DNA of 64,000 nucleotides from Methanococcoides methylutens MM1 (GTDB taxonomy: Archaea > Halobacteriota > Methanosarcinia > Methanosarcinales > Methanosarcinaceae), in contig NZ_CP009518.1 of NCBI RefSeq assembly GCF_000970325.1, positions 310,001 through 374,000 on the forward strand, read 5' to 3'. The position numbers and the translations under genes were made by a program. This document shows positions 63,007 to 64,000 of the stretch, piece by piece. The notes under the pieces are model-generated. The model had not been told where the DNA came from, did no database searches, and saw only the letters and a program-made list of their open reading frames with translations. How positions within the stretch are numbered: the stretch's first letter is position 1; each line of letters begins with the position of its first letter.

Positions 63007-64000
63007 ATGTCCCGAATAATCCTACATGTTGATATGGACTACTTTTACGCCGCCATCGAAGAGCGTGAAGACCCTTCAATTAAGGACAAGGCCGTTGTTG
63101 TGTGCATGTATTCCAACAGAGGCGAGGAAGGAGGGGCAGTAAGCACATGCAACTACATCGCAAGGGATGCAGGTATCCATTCTGCCATGCCATGCAGGCT
63201 TGCCAAGTCCATCAAACCGGATGCTGTGTACCTGCCGGTCAGGAAAGAGTTCTATACCGAGGTCTCAAACCGGATCATGGAGATCCTGCGATCATACGCC
63301 GATGGGGATGGCGAGCTTTTTGAGAAGATAAGCATCGATGAGGCTTTCATAGAGATCACCGATGGTGCAGGTGGTGACTTTGACAGGGCGGAGCAGATCG
63401 CAGAGCGTATCAAAGCGGATGTAAAGGAGATGGAGGGACTTACCTGCTCGGTGGGTATCGGTCCCAACAAGATCATTGCCAAGATGGCATCTTCCCGTCA
63501 GAAACCGGACGGTATCACTCTTATCCGGGAAGGGGATGTAGGAGATTTCCTGAACGAGATGCCGGTCTCAAAGCTCTGGGGCATAGGGAATGTCACCGAA
63601 GATAAGCTGGCAGAGATGGGCATTGAGACTGTGAGCCAGCTCGCTGAACGTGATGTGCAGGAGTTGATCGGGGCTTTCGGAAAGACCCGCGGTACGTGGC
63701 TCAAGATGGCTGCATCGGGTATCGATGACAGTCCGGTGAAGGAGAAGACCAGCTCTGATCAGATAGGCAGGATGGCCTCGCTGACTCATGATACCCGCAA
63801 GAGCGATCTTGTGCTATCCCTGCTTGACGAGCTCATAGATGATGTGTTCTCAAAGGTGCAGTCCCGAAGTGTATCATTTCGGTCTGTTACGGTAACTGTC
63901 ATTCATTCGAACTTCAAGACTGTAACTAAAAGCCACACATTGAATCACCCGGTTGCAGACAAATCAATGCTTCGTGAGATATCTTACCAGATAATGGGCG
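63007..64000 (+). CDS. dinB: DNA polymerase IV (Y family), partial at window end
   Basis: The first 331 codons of a translesion polymerase are present. Motifs are the metal-binding ILHVDMDYFYAAIE (~5-18), the conserved NYIARDAGIHSAMPCRLAK near 53-71, and SIDEAFIEIT with catalytic acids near 111. SVGIGPNKIIAKMAS lies near 148, the thumb helix-hairpin-helix WGIGNVTEDKLAEMGI near 193, and the start of the little-finger domain is present. AAATACTTAAAA is centred 34 bases before ATG 63007, so the message has little or no leader. The end lies outside the window. Confidence 0.93.
   Translation, partial: MSRIILHVDMDYFYAAIEEREDPSIKDKAVVVCMYSNRGEEGGAVSTCNYIARDAGIHSAMPCRLAKSIKPDAVYLPVRKEFYTEVSNRIMEILRSYADGDGELFEKISIDEAFIEITDGAGGDFDRAEQIAERIKADVKEMEGLTCSVGIGPNKIIAKMASSRQKPDGITLIREGDVGDFLNEMPVSKLWGIGNVTEDKLAEMGIETVSQLAERDVQELIGAFGKTRGTWLKMAASGIDDSPVKEKTSSDQIGRMASLTHDTRKSDLVLSLLDELIDDVFSKVQSRSVSFRSVTVTVIHSNFKTVTKSHTLNHPVADKSMLREISYQIMG

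Overview
The window reads as chromosomal DNA of a methylotrophic methanogen of the Methanosarcinaceae (Methanolobus/Methanococcoides-like; the genus cannot be fixed from sequence alone). The evidence is archaeal-type information processing (PAN, thermosome, Orc1/Cdc6, HerA-NurA, RadB, SRP19, Sec61-beta, S8e, aMBF1), archaeal cobamide enzymes (CobY, CobZ), a protein with two Methanosarcinales-type S-layer domains, ferredoxin-dependent pyruvate synthesis, class III ribonucleotide reductases, and avoidance of TAG as a stop codon together with an in-frame TAG (a pyrrolysine signature). TATA boxes, GGAGGTGAT-type ribosome-binding sites and several leaderless genes are typical of this family.

Layout. 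1-3.6 kb: overlapping cobamide operon (cobD end, cbiB, cobZ, cobS, cobY, small unknown). 3.7-10.4 kb: KaiC-like ATPase, DUF5591 protein, TrmB-like regulator, Lrp regulator plus aminotransferase, S8e, RNase Z, and two unknown genes. 10.4-13.7 kb: AAA ATPase, response regulator, receiver-PAS-histidine kinase. 13.9-20.9 kb: Thi4, tRNA-His, DUF356, proC, aMBF1 divergent from PAN, DUF99, phosphohexomutase, SRP19, Sec61-beta. 21-25.5 kb: MtnA, HD phosphohydrolase overlapping TrmI, RadB. 25.6-29.4 kb: redoxin-nrdD-nrdG. 29.4-35 kb: DUF4349 lipoprotein, ThiL, large S-layer protein. 35.2-38.6 kb: regulator divergent from a sulfonate/nitrate-type ABC importer. 38.6-43.2 kb: bactofilin-like protein, terpene-cyclase-fold protein with a second NrdD, Mrp/ApbC with DUF134. 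43.3-51.5 kb: Cdc6-ModE-Xth run, thermosome, small basic protein, NurA-HerA. 51.5-53.3 kb: two near-identical tRNA-Lys units flanking a secreted seven-repeat protein interrupted by TAG. 53.4-64 kb: small RHH protein, TIM-barrel protein, UPF0201/UPF0200 pair, Dus, porGDAB, alanine symporter, Nth, membrane protein, and the start of DNA polymerase IV.

The most notable observations are: (1) a seven-repeat membrane-anchored protein whose frame runs through an in-frame TAG, best explained as pyrrolysine or suppression; (2) none of 66 genes ends in TAG; (3) radB has no ATG/GTG/TTG start at the expected place, only ATA behind a well-placed GAGGTG, or GTG followed by TAG; two other genes also have awkward starts; (4) a symmetric repeat cluster upstream of the anaerobic ribonucleotide reductase operon; (5) a 110-bp tRNA-Lys duplication; (6) a tRNA-His gene with no encoded G-1.

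I see no CRISPR array, insertion sequence, prophage or methyltransferase/corrinoid methanogenesis operon. Most of the window is ordinary core genome.
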